DNA from: Rhodoferax sp.
GTDB lineage: Bacteria; Pseudomonadota; Gammaproteobacteria; Burkholderiales; Burkholderiaceae_C
Length of the DNA: 64,000 bases
Assembly (NCBI RefSeq): GCF_030697375.1
Contig: NZ_JAUYQD010000057.1
Location: 1 to 64,000, forward strand
Reading direction: 5' to 3'
Shown here: piece by piece, positions 25,001 to 31,562 of the stretch
Layout of the letters: each line of letters opens with the position of its first letter
How positions within the stretch are numbered: the stretch's first letter is position 1
Notes under the pieces: generated by a model
What the model was told of the DNA's origin: nothing
The model's database searches: none
Seen by the model: only the letters and a program-made list of their open reading frames with translations
Made by a program: the position numbers and the translations under genes

Positions 25001-25334
25001 CGATGCAGTCCATTGCCAAAAGTGGGAAGAGATTCAAAAGCGCTCGCTCGCCTTCCGACAAGGGACTAATCTGCCCTGCGCGTTGGGCCACCACCTGGGA
25101 AAAAGCATCACTGGCATGCGCCAGCATTTCCAGACCGGACCGAGCTGCGCCTAACGATAGTGCCTGCAGCTGTGCCTGGTAGGGTGCAAGAATGCCGCTA
25201 TCCACGGCGCCATGGGTGTCACCAGAGTGATCTAAGGCAAGTGTTGCAATCAATGCATCCAGCGCCTCTTGCATGGACATGGGCTGGTTCAACCCGATGT
25301 TGGAACTTTCCGAAAGGATTTCTAGCTGTTCCAT
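22038..25334 (-). CDS. CheA-type hybrid histidine kinase, ChpA/PilL-like
   Basis: Cytoplasmic kinase of 1098 residues for a type IV pilus chemosensory system. A long N-terminal region of degenerate Hpt-like helices is followed by one clear Hpt domain (AHTLKGAANTVG, His near 372), a dimerisation region, the HATPase (HVLRNAVDHGIE near 681), a CheW-like regulatory domain, and a C-terminal receiver domain (VLIVDDSISARRA, phospho-acceptor Asp in VLVDMEMPRMNG near 1024). ChpA of Pseudomonas has eight phosphotransfer domains; this one has a single canonical Hpt. It is coupled by overlap to the two small CheW-like genes. Confidence 0.9.
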   Translation of the reverse strand: MEQLEILSESSNIGLNQPMSMQEALDALIATLALDHSGDTHGAVDSGILAPYQAQLQALSLGAARSGLEMLAHASDAFSQVVAQRAGQISPLSEGERALLNLFPLLAMDCIAEPDRTEAQAALLDVVFDPVWTPGESGEFTGEVEAPPAGVTPVSIEPQQISKDMLRLFSKEFGLMQEILAEDLAAVLSVEAGSESYRDARSNYVDAMARVGETADSIGLSALKGLIAVLTPQVESLPDGLSDSQFAILAQLPDTLSIYLACPSDASACHALVEPLCDLAWKAPLDPSAALTWVHALANVVYVEDGEEADTRKKTARVQDLSMDLPKDINLELLDGLLQELPVQLGSFSAAIARLSTGNGSMADVEEAKRAAHTLKGAANTVGVAGIANLTHALEDLLIGLSEENALPDVALAALLIEAGDCLEAMGEVITGTGPAPAQAQRVLQRVLDYVNRVPGDSGVPSGDVEPVPMAVASPEPAVAAAAETGVPDASPLLRVPAPVVDELLRLAGENVISTAQIQERLRQTQKQSKAIQKQNALFQKLIGELENLVDVRGLALSRHMAVGAGDFDPLEFERYSELHTITSQLVEARTDASQMAWHIDEELHALGELLEVQRRLQMENQHAVLRTRLVPVSTIVSRLQRSVRQTCRLLGKEVALSIVGDATHIDSNMLHDLVDPIMHVLRNAVDHGIENAATRLACGKPRTGAIELSFAREGNSIVVRCKDDGAGLDFVAIRAIGVQKHLIARDQFLSDEELGRLILVTGFSTRESSTQTSGRGIGMDAVYTRVLEMKGSLNLASPTGLGLTVELRLPATLLSEHTLMACIGSKMVAVSSRRILDIHYITRDQIEAIGHQPIYRVGNVVHKLLRLEDLLGLRGNAKEESQWGFPVLITSSDAGTTCAIMVPELVDGREVVVKKLGRYVSKIQGTIGAVILGDGSVAPVIDLPELLRASSTPRAASAAFGPVNVTPTTSQPATKRTVLIVDDSISARRASAQVMRDAGYEVLTAIDGMDAVAVLEQTVPDVVLVDMEMPRMNGLELTAHLRARESTKNIPIIMITSRSTEKHRQQGDSAGVDAYLVKPFNEDQLLQHMDRLVGVTA

Positions 25335-25407
25335 AGAGCCTCCAATGGGTCAGGTAAGCAAGGCTTGCGACCAAGCCCATTGCCTTGACAGATGCGACAG
25401 TAGTGGC

Positions 25408-27213
25408 CTAGGCCGCCAGCTTGAAAACCCGCACGGTGGACAACAGCATTCTTGCGTATTCCACTAAATTGGTCGTCTGCGTAGATTGCTCATCCAGCTG
25501 CAGACTGGTTTTTTGGTTGGTCTTTTTGATCTGCATGGCGCGATTCAGCAAATCCTGGCTGGCCTTCGCCTGCCCGGAGGAGCGCAACGCGATTTGCTGC
25601 ACGGAAGTCACCAGTTCGGAGGTGGTTCTCTGGGTCAGCTGCATCTGTACGCCTGCCTGTTCAGCCAAGCGACTGCCTTCCACGACCTGCGCAATCGCGG
25701 AGTTCATGGTGTTAACGGTGTCGGAAGTCTCTATCTGGATATTGCTCACCAAACCGGAAATCTGTTGCGTGGCCTGCCGCGCGCTTTCCGCCAGCCGTTG
25801 CACCTCATCGGCCACCACCGCAAACCCACGCCCTGCCTCACCTGCGGATGCGGCGTGCATGCTGGCATTGAGCGCCAGAATGTGTGTACGCTCGGCAATG
25901 GCATTGATGATGCCCACCACGCCGGAGATTTCTTGCGAGCGCTCGCCCAGCCGCTTGATCCGCTTTTCAGTCTCCCGGATGATGTCCCGGGTGCTGTTGA
26001 TGCCGCCTACGGTGCTGTTCACCGTATCCAGCGCCGCCTGGGTGGACCGAATCGCGTTGTCGGCGGCGTTATTGCAAATTTTTGCCAGTTCCGAGATGAC
26101 ATGCATTTCCTGCGATGCGGCCGACAAGGATTCGGTGGTGTGTTCAACCTCCAGCCGTTCCTCTACAGCGGCCGCCATCACATTGTCGGATTGGGCTTTT
26201 ACCTTCAATGATGCCTCCGTCACATCGGCGGAAATGTTGCTCACATCGCGCAGAACTTTCGCCGTTTCGCTGGTCAACAGGTTCAAGGCGTCGGACACCG
26301 CACCTGTCACGTCGCCCGATACCGGTACTTTGACGGTGAGGTCTTTGTTGGCCAGTTGCGCCACCGCTTGCAACAGTACGACAACGGAGTCGTTGAGTTG
26401 TTCATTTTCTTTCTCAATGGTGAGGCGACTGGCTTCACGTTCATCCACCATCGCGTCGAACTGGCGCGCCAGTTTCCCAATCTCATCAGATCGGCTGCTG
26501 TTGGCGCGTACCTTGGAGTCTCCCAACGCCATTTTTTTCATAACACCGACCAGATGTGTCACCGGATTGGTAATGCTGCGTGTAATCCAAAATGCGAGCA
26601 TGACGGACACCACAATCGAGATACCCGCCAGCTCCATCAGGACACTGCGGGCGTTTTGGTAGGTGAGTTTCGCGTCGGCACCGTCTTGTTGCAGGTGTTT
26701 GGTTTGGTAGTCGATCAAGGTATTTACGGACGTAAACCAGGTTTCCTGAACGTCACGCACATTGGTCAATAAAAACTGGGTTGCTTCCTGCTTTTTTCCG
26801 TCAGCCGCCATCGCCAGGAATTCCTTTTGCGCGGCCCCATATTTGTTGCGGGCAGCGGTGAAGGAGGCAAACATCGCTTTCTCCTCATCGCCTTCAATCA
26901 ACTTCTGGAAGATCGCAATGTTTCCCTCTTGGTTTTGTTTTCTTCCGAGAATGAGGTTGAGTTCCTTGTCAATCTCTTTGGGGTCCGTCAACAGCAGCAT
27001 GTTGCGCATGGACTGCGCATTGGCGTTCACATTTCCCAACATCTTGTAGGAAAGGACAACCTTGGGGTAACCGACGTTCACAATGGTGTTCGTCCCATCA
27101 TGGATGGATTTGAGGTGGGATATTCCAAGCCAAACCATGGCTGCCAACAATAGCAACACCGCAAAGAAACCCAGCCCAAGTCGGGTGCCGATGTTTGGGG
27201 TTGAAAATTTCAT
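25408..27213 (-). CDS. pilJ: Methyl-accepting chemotaxis protein, PilJ-like
   Basis: Receptor of 601 residues: TM1 near residues 11-31, a periplasmic helical sensor of about 165 residues, TM2 near 193-213 (GISIVVSVMLAFW), HAMP, and a signalling domain whose hairpin tip reads ERTHILALNASMHAASAGEA, then GRGFAVVADEVQRLAE. The NASMHAASAG form is the PilJ variant, not the usual NAAIEAARAG, which ties it to the pilus system. There is no C-terminal CheR-docking pentapeptide. It is followed by chpA after 73 bases. Confidence 0.9.
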   Translation of the reverse strand: MKFSTPNIGTRLGLGFFAVLLLLAAMVWLGISHLKSIHDGTNTIVNVGYPKVVLSYKMLGNVNANAQSMRNMLLLTDPKEIDKELNLILGRKQNQEGNIAIFQKLIEGDEEKAMFASFTAARNKYGAAQKEFLAMAADGKKQEATQFLLTNVRDVQETWFTSVNTLIDYQTKHLQQDGADAKLTYQNARSVLMELAGISIVVSVMLAFWITRSITNPVTHLVGVMKKMALGDSKVRANSSRSDEIGKLARQFDAMVDEREASRLTIEKENEQLNDSVVVLLQAVAQLANKDLTVKVPVSGDVTGAVSDALNLLTSETAKVLRDVSNISADVTEASLKVKAQSDNVMAAAVEERLEVEHTTESLSAASQEMHVISELAKICNNAADNAIRSTQAALDTVNSTVGGINSTRDIIRETEKRIKRLGERSQEISGVVGIINAIAERTHILALNASMHAASAGEAGRGFAVVADEVQRLAESARQATQQISGLVSNIQIETSDTVNTMNSAIAQVVEGSRLAEQAGVQMQLTQRTTSELVTSVQQIALRSSGQAKASQDLLNRAMQIKKTNQKTSLQLDEQSTQTTNLVEYARMLLSTVRVFKLAA

Positions 27214-27272
27214 GTTGTTACTCCAATAAAGAAAATTTAAATTTCCGTTTGCCGGACGAATGGGCGATAAAC

Positions 27273-27824
27273 CTAGGACCTGCTGCTGATCCTGTCGAAA
27301 AAACCCTCATGGTTGAAGTCCAGCCAAACACGTTCGTTTTGCAGGTAACTTGCGGTGACATGCTCCTGAAGCGTTATCGGCAACTGCGGCAGGTGTGCAA
27401 TGGCTTGCAGATGGGACAAAGGCTGCGGAAATTCGTCAATCGCCACGCCCACGGCATTAGCGCCCTTGTCCAGAATCAATGCCAGGCCGCCATGGCGTTC
27501 ATCCGAACTTTTGACGTCCAGCAAAAGTGCCAGATCAAAAAGCGGCACCAAATTGCCTCGCAAACTGATGAGGCCCAAAAGCCAAGGGGCCGTGCCCGGC
27601 AGCGTAGAGATGGCTTGCGGACGGATGACTTCACTGGCCACGTTAACTTGGAGCAAGAGACTCAGGGTGCCCACTCGGAAACCGTAGCGCTTACGTTGGG
27701 CAGGCTCCTGTGCACCGCTCCACATAAAGTCCTTGGGCGGATTGAATCGTCCAAGCGCAACACTTGGCAACATCCACCCCTCGGACGTGGCTGGGAGCGC
27801 TGGATTGTGATGGGGGTTGTCCAT
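27273..27824 (-). CDS. pilI: CheW-domain coupling protein, PilI-like
   Basis: A 183-residue protein with a CheW domain after a 45-residue N-terminal extension: YGFRVGTLSLLLQVNVASEV, LLGLISLRGNLVPLFDL and VGVAIDEF are the conserved strands and turns. It would bridge the PilJ-like receptor and the CheA hybrid. Gene order PilG-PilH-PilI-PilJ-ChpA matches the classic Pil-Chp order. Confidence 0.87.
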   Translation of the reverse strand: MDNPHHNPALPATSEGWMLPSVALGRFNPPKDFMWSGAQEPAQRKRYGFRVGTLSLLLQVNVASEVIRPQAISTLPGTAPWLLGLISLRGNLVPLFDLALLLDVKSSDERHGGLALILDKGANAVGVAIDEFPQPLSHLQAIAHLPQLPITLQEHVTASYLQNERVWLDFNHEGFFDRISSRS

Positions 27825-27844
27825 GACTTGGCTTCACAAGCCGT

Positions 27845-28210
27845 TCAAGCCGCAGCCTTAAGCTGTTCAATGATTTGGTCTGCGGTATATGGTTTGGCCA
27901 CATACCCCTTGGCGCCTTGCAACTGCCCCCAGATTCGATCCGCCTTTTGTGATTTGCTGCTGACAAAAACGATGGGGATTTGTTTGGTGGAAGAATCCTG
28001 CGACAGCGTTCTACAGGCTTCATAGCCATCCATTTCCGGCATCACGATGTCCAAAAAAATAATGGATGGTTGCTCCGACTTGGCCTTTTCCAATGACTCC
28101 TTGCCACTGGACGCAGTCACCACCACATAGCCCGCATCGGTCAATATCGCCTTGATGTTTTTTAGCTCAGTGATGGAATCGTCAACTACCAATGCTTTTT
28201 TAATACCCAT
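27845..28210 (-). CDS. pilH: CheY-like response regulator, PilH-like
   Basis: A single receiver domain of 121 residues: acidic pair in KALVVDDSITE, phospho-acceptor Asp in IIFLDIVMPEMDG (near residue 53), Ser in VFVSSKSQKAD and Lys in GYVAKPYT. No output domain, as for PilH, which acts on pilus retraction. It lies 90 bases downstream of the PilG-like gene and 20 bases ahead of pilI. Confidence 0.88.
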   Translation of the reverse strand: MGIKKALVVDDSITELKNIKAILTDAGYVVVTASSGKESLEKAKSEQPSIIFLDIVMPEMDGYEACRTLSQDSSTKQIPIVFVSSKSQKADRIWGQLQGAKGYVAKPYTADQIIEQLKAAA

Positions 28211-28300
28211 GGTGTACTCCTTGAAAGGGATTTGTGATGAAACTGATTGCGCCCGAAACTTGCGGACGTTGTTGGCTGAAGAGAGCGCGCAATACGGTTG

Positions 28301-29218
28301 CTACGCAAGCACACCCATTTGCGGATTCCCGTTGGGAAAGCGTGCAACCTCCCGCTTGACAAGGTGCTTCGCAATCACTGCGCGAAACTTCTCCTGATCA
28401 ATGGGTTTGGTCAAATAACAACTACACCCCGCGAGCGAGCCGCGTATGCGGTCAAAGGGCGAGGATTTGCTCGTCAACATGACCACCGGTGTGCGTTTGT
28501 TGTCTTGGTTGCGGCGGATCAATTTGCAAATCTCGTACCCGTCAGCGCCGGGCAAAACGATGTCCAGAAAAACCATGTCGTACGATTTTTGCGCCATCAT
28601 TTGCAATCCCTGCTCACCCGTTTTCGCCCAGTCGGCAGGGATTCTCAGTTGACGCAATTCAATGTCGATGTTGATTCTTGCCGTCATGCTGTCGTCAATG
28701 ATCAGTGCCCGGTGGGATGCTCTTGCGGACAGAACCTGCTCATCATCAAACAGCAGGTGAGGCTGAGACGCTATTGGCATCGATGGGGCCGCTGCCTTTG
28801 CAACAGCCACGGGCATCAGCATGGGCTGGCGGGCAGCCACAGGACCCATGATCTCATCCGCTATTTTGTCCAGTTGCGCCAGCATGCGGGTGGGGGCCAG
28901 CGGGCGCAACAGAAAGTGGCAATCGTGCTCCATCGGCGCAAGGTGGCAAAACAGCAGGGTGGCCGTCTTGCATTCCGTGTTGGCCGCCGTCAATGCGCGA
29001 AGTGCGTCCTGTGCCTGCGCGTTGTCGGCATCCACGATGGCGATATCTGGAAGGCAGGCGCTACCTGCGTCCAGAAGGGTGTATGAGTGGGTTCTTCCGG
29101 CTGCAGTCGTGAGATTGAGGACACATCGAACGAGTCTGATCTCGTAATCCGATAACCCAAAAACCCCGATATGAATCTTGCCAGCAGTCAGCGGCGAAGC
29201 GCTACCTAGATTTTGCAT
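28301..29218 (-). CDS. PilG-like response regulator with N-terminal extension
   Basis: A 305-residue protein from the ATG at 29218 (MQNLGSASP). The C-terminal receiver domain is complete: HRALIIDDSMTARINIDIEL, Asp in MVFLDIVLPGADGYEICKLI, VVMLTSKSSPFDR, YLTKPID. The first 150 residues (IHIGVFGLSDYEIRLVRC onward) look like a degenerate receiver or other alpha/beta sensor, linked by a Met/Pro/Ala-rich segment; ordinary PilG is only about 130 residues. The gene is the first downstream of a c-di-GMP-I riboswitch and opens the Pil-Chp-like operon. Its first codons (MQNL) match those of the APS kinase gene, whose leader is a near duplicate. Confidence 0.85.
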   Translation of the reverse strand: MQNLGSASPLTAGKIHIGVFGLSDYEIRLVRCVLNLTTAAGRTHSYTLLDAGSACLPDIAIVDADNAQAQDALRALTAANTECKTATLLFCHLAPMEHDCHFLLRPLAPTRMLAQLDKIADEIMGPVAARQPMLMPVAVAKAAAPSMPIASQPHLLFDDEQVLSARASHRALIIDDSMTARINIDIELRQLRIPADWAKTGEQGLQMMAQKSYDMVFLDIVLPGADGYEICKLIRRNQDNKRTPVVMLTSKSSPFDRIRGSLAGCSCYLTKPIDQEKFRAVIAKHLVKREVARFPNGNPQMGVLA

Positions 29219-29239
29219 GACTAACCATCCCTTTACGAA

Positions 29240-29258
29240 AACCCGAAATACCGGGGTT
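29240..29258 (-). terminator. Expression-platform hairpin of riboswitch copy 2
   Basis: On the minus strand AACCCCG and CGGGTT pair with one bulged C, followed directly by TTCG and the AAAGGGA ribosome binding site. The hairpin lies two bases after the aptamer. It is too short to be a strong terminator; it could be a weak terminator or a translational control stem. Confidence 0.4.
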
Positions 29259-29259
29259 A

Positions 29260-29337
29260 CGACGACTGGCTGCCCTGCGCATGTGCGCGAGAGCCCTTTA
29301 GTTTTGCGTCCCATTCTTTCGAATGGTTTGCCTTTAC
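29260..29337 (-). ncRNA. Cyclic di-GMP-I (GEMM) riboswitch aptamer, copy 2, upstream of the PilG-like gene
   Basis: Read on the minus strand: AAAGGCAAACC, the GAAA-capped hairpin CCATTCGAAAGAATGG, GACGCAAAACTA, a second stem with GCGC-acat-GCGC, and the GGGCAGCCAG closing segment. These are the conserved GEMM-I elements (GCAAACC, GAAA tetraloop hairpin, GACGCAAA, GGCAGCC). The guanine equivalent to G20 of the Vibrio Vc2 aptamer is kept, which fits c-di-GMP rather than cGAMP. Closing helix P1 is weaker than in copy 1: GGCAA faces TCGTC instead of TTGCC. It controls the Pil-Chp-like operon starting at 29218. Confidence 0.88.
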
Positions 29338-29370
29338 TTTTTTTAATAATTATTTCAACTGCACGTCTGA

Positions 29371-29399
29371 ACTATGGACCGCGCTATTTCTTTTGCAAA
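29371..29399 (-). promoter_or_regulatory. Sigma-70-type promoter for riboswitch copy 2
   Basis: Minus strand TTTGCA (29399-29394), 17 bases, CATAGT (29376-29371). The same boxes and spacing occur ahead of riboswitch copy 1, which supports both. Predicted transcription start is about 27 bases before the aptamer. Confidence 0.6.
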
Positions 29400-29456
29400 G
29401 AATACTTACGAATATTTACAATTACAGATATGAGTGCGCTAGCGTGAACTTTGATA

Positions 29457-30536
29457 TCAATGCGCGCTATCCAATGGAATAGCGTGAAGACCCGCTCGAA
29501 CCCGGGCCAAATAGTCAGCGCGAAAACGGCGTAAGGTGAAGTCGCGATGGTTGTCGTTCTCCAAGGCCTGCCAAGCTTTTTTGCGCCCAAGGTCGGACTG
29601 TCGTCGTGCGGCAAGAGCACCCGCGTCATTGGCCAAGGCTTGGGCAGTCGTCATGAATTCATAGCCATAGTGCACCATATAGTCGTGTGTAATCGTCTCG
29701 ATACTCTCGATTTCCTGAATCGAGAGTTGGGCCTTGAACTTGTCCTTATTTGCGGCAATGGGTGCAAAACAATTAGAAGCCCAAAGTGCGGACATCTGCG
29801 AAATCTGCCTGGCCTCGACTGAGGCCTTGACGTCCAGCATTTGCGGGAGAAATTCGATCCCCAGAAAAGAACATACCTTGCGCAAAATCGCTTCCTGGTC
29901 CAGCAGAAAATCTTCGAATCGAACGGTGAGTACGCGCTCAGGAAACGCTGCCACCAGCTCTTGTGCAGCCCGGTGCGCCATGACCCAGGTACGTGCATTC
30001 ATCGAACTCTCGAAATCATGGATGATTGCGCGATTCATGGATGCCACCTGGGCCCGAGGATCGCGCACCACGTTCAGGAACAGCATGTGCGGAAACAATG
30101 TGAGCAACTCTTTGGCGTAATGAACGCTATCCAGCGACTTGTCCATAACGACTTGCGCACCACGTTTTTCACCGGCACGCAAGAGCAACTCCCATACGAT
30201 GCGATGAACGCTACGCCGCTCGTTGCCAATCGCCTCAAAAATAGCAATGGGGTCAAATACGATGTCCGTCCACTTGACAATGCCGGAAGATTGCAATCCC
30301 ACAACATCCACCACCAAGCGAAAGTAGTTTTTGTCGTCCGACAAATCGCCATACAGTGGCACCATGGGCATGAAATCAACGATATGCAAAGGGTAAGGGG
30401 AGTAGAACTTCTCGTTGAAATTGAGGCGCAGGCGCAGCGCGTGGCTACCACATCTGCGCAAGGGAACCATGAGGACGGGGCGCGGACGATTGTCGGCGGA
30501 ATATAGTGGGCCTTGTTGATTCACAATTGCATTCAT
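29457..30536 (-). CDS. PAPS-dependent sulfotransferase
   Basis: A 359-residue cytoplasmic sulfotransferase that would transfer sulfate from PAPS to a carbohydrate, lipid or peptide. The 5'-phosphosulfate loop is VPLRRCGSHALRLRL near residue 25 (family form PRSGST is altered to RRCGSH), and the 3'-phosphate motif is FLNVVRDPRAQVASMNR near residue 158. There is no signal peptide or membrane span. It follows the APS kinase gene by 24 bases, so the operon makes both the donor and the transferase. GC content is lower than in flanking genes. The acceptor is unknown. Confidence 0.85.
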   Translation of the reverse strand: MNAIVNQQGPLYSADNRPRPVLMVPLRRCGSHALRLRLNFNEKFYSPYPLHIVDFMPMVPLYGDLSDDKNYFRLVVDVVGLQSSGIVKWTDIVFDPIAIFEAIGNERRSVHRIVWELLLRAGEKRGAQVVMDKSLDSVHYAKELLTLFPHMLFLNVVRDPRAQVASMNRAIIHDFESSMNARTWVMAHRAAQELVAAFPERVLTVRFEDFLLDQEAILRKVCSFLGIEFLPQMLDVKASVEARQISQMSALWASNCFAPIAANKDKFKAQLSIQEIESIETITHDYMVHYGYEFMTTAQALANDAGALAARRQSDLGRKKAWQALENDNHRDFTLRRFRADYLARVRAGLHAIPLDSAH

Positions 30537-30560
30537 GGAGTGCCTCCGGCTTGAAATTTA

Positions 30561-31238
30561 TCAGGCCACCTTTGGGTGGAAAAAATCATCCGCCAAGTGG
30601 TTGAACAAAACGGCTGTCGCATCTTCAACGGCCAACATGCCGGTGTTGATCGTGATTTGGGCCGAGAGCGGGGATTCGTAAGGCGAAGATACCCCCGTAA
30701 AGCTTGCAATTTTTCCGGCTCTTGCTTTGGCATATAGCCCCTTGGGGTCACGCGCTTCACAGACCTCACGTGTGGTGCTTACATGCACTTCAACAAACTT
30801 GTCCGCACCAATCAAGGCCCTCGCCATAGCGCGATCTTCGCGGTACGGTGAAATCAATGCAGTAATCACCAACATGCCAGCGTCATTCATGAGCCGCGCA
30901 ACTTCGGCCGTTCTGCGAATATTCTCTTTGCGATCCCGGTCGGTGAAGCCAAGATCGCTGCTCAAATGGTTGCGCATGTTATCGCCGTCCAACACACAAC
31001 ACGCCTGGCCTTTTTCAAGCAACAACCGTTCCAATGCATAGGCAATGGTCGATTTTCCAGCGCCACTCAAACCGGTGAGCCACAAGGTCGAAGGTCGATG
31101 CCCGAAAAAGGCATGTCGATACTCGGGGGAAATATGGCTGGCGTGTGGAAACACATTGGCCACCGCAGATAAACCACCATCAGAAAGCACACGAATCTTG
31201 CGAACAGCAAGCGATGGATAAGAATCCAGATTTTGCAC
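30561..31238 (-). CDS. cysC: Adenylyl-sulfate (APS) kinase
   Basis: Makes PAPS from APS and ATP. 225 residues: Walker A GLSGAGKST near residue 56, then VLDGDNMRNHLSSDLGFTD, FVEVHVSTTREVCEARDPKG and LYAKARAGKIASFTGVSSPYE, all standard for CysC. I take the start as GTG at 31238 (VQNLDSYPS), because an AAAGGGAG site lies 7 bases upstream and the PilG-like gene begins with the same MQNL codons after the same leader; an ATG at 31268 is inside the riboswitch hairpin. No ATP sulfurylase is adjacent, so APS must come from elsewhere. A c-di-GMP-I riboswitch precedes it. Confidence 0.92.
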   Translation of the reverse strand: MQNLDSYPSLAVRKIRVLSDGGLSAVANVFPHASHISPEYRHAFFGHRPSTLWLTGLSGAGKSTIAYALERLLLEKGQACCVLDGDNMRNHLSSDLGFTDRDRKENIRRTAEVARLMNDAGMLVITALISPYREDRAMARALIGADKFVEVHVSTTREVCEARDPKGLYAKARAGKIASFTGVSSPYESPLSAQITINTGMLAVEDATAVLFNHLADDFFHPKVA

Positions 31239-31258
31239 AATCGAACTCCCTTTACGAA

Positions 31259-31277
31259 AACCCACCATGACGGGGTT
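31259..31277 (-). terminator. Expression-platform hairpin of riboswitch copy 1
   Basis: Minus strand AACCC and GGGTT pair around a 9-base loop, followed by TTCG and AAAGGGAG. The arms are the same as in copy 2 while the loop differs, so the stem appears to be under selection. Whether it stops transcription or controls initiation is not clear. Confidence 0.4.
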
Positions 31278-31278
31278 A

Positions 31279-31355
31279 CGGCAACTGGCTGCCCTGCACC
31301 TTAGCGCGAGGACCCTCTAGTTTTGCGCCCCACTCTTTCGAGTGGTTTGCCCTTG
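31279..31355 (-). ncRNA. Cyclic di-GMP-I (GEMM) riboswitch aptamer, copy 1, upstream of APS kinase
   Basis: Minus strand elements in order: AGGGCAAACC, hairpin CCACTCGAAAGAGTGG with GAAA loop, GGCGCAAAACTA, second stem with GCGC-taag-GTGC, then GGGCAGCCAGTTGCCG. P1 forms by GGCAA with TTGCC. Compared with copy 2 the tetraloop hairpin has a compensatory change (C-G here, T-A there), evidence for a conserved RNA fold. The base equivalent to G20 is G, predicting c-di-GMP. It precedes the APS kinase-sulfotransferase operon. Confidence 0.92.
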
Positions 31356-31391
31356 CTCACTGACAAGTGTCTATTGCACTTAACCGGCAAA

Positions 31392-31420
31392 ACTATGAAC
31401 CGAATTTCCAATCTTGTAAA
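31392..31420 (-). promoter_or_regulatory. Sigma-70-type promoter for riboswitch copy 1
   Basis: Minus strand TTTACA (31420-31415), 17-base spacer, CATAGT (31397-31392), about 37 bases before the aptamer. Same boxes and spacing as ahead of copy 2 (CGGTTCATAGTT here, CGGTCCATAGTT there). Confidence 0.62.
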
Positions 31421-31497
31421 GTTTTTTCCCAAGCAACGCCACTCTCAATGCGTTTTCTCATCTGCATGGTGCGCACAAGCCCCTCGGAGGCGAGGGT

Positions 31498-31524
31498 GGC
31501 CGCCCCATGTTTTTGAGGGCGGCC
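31498..31524. terminator. GC-rich hairpin after clpB
   Basis: GGCCGCCC and GGGCGGCC form a perfect 8-base stem with an 11-base loop, 39 bases beyond the clpB stop. There is no T-run on the minus strand, so it would be a pause or Rho-assisted end rather than a classical terminator. Confidence 0.4.
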
Positions 31525-31562
31525 TCGCACTGGGGCCGACGGGGAGTGCTTCAGCAACACTG

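Noticed and set aside
31236..31268. ATG at 31268 as the start of the APS kinase gene
   Set aside because: It lies within the hairpin just after the aptamer and lacks a ribosome binding site; the GTG at 31238 has AAAGGGAG and matches the MQNL start of the PilG-like gene.
29260..31355. The GEMM aptamers as cGAMP (GEMM-Ib) variants
   Set aside because: The cGAMP class has A at the position equivalent to G20 of Vc2; both copies here have G.
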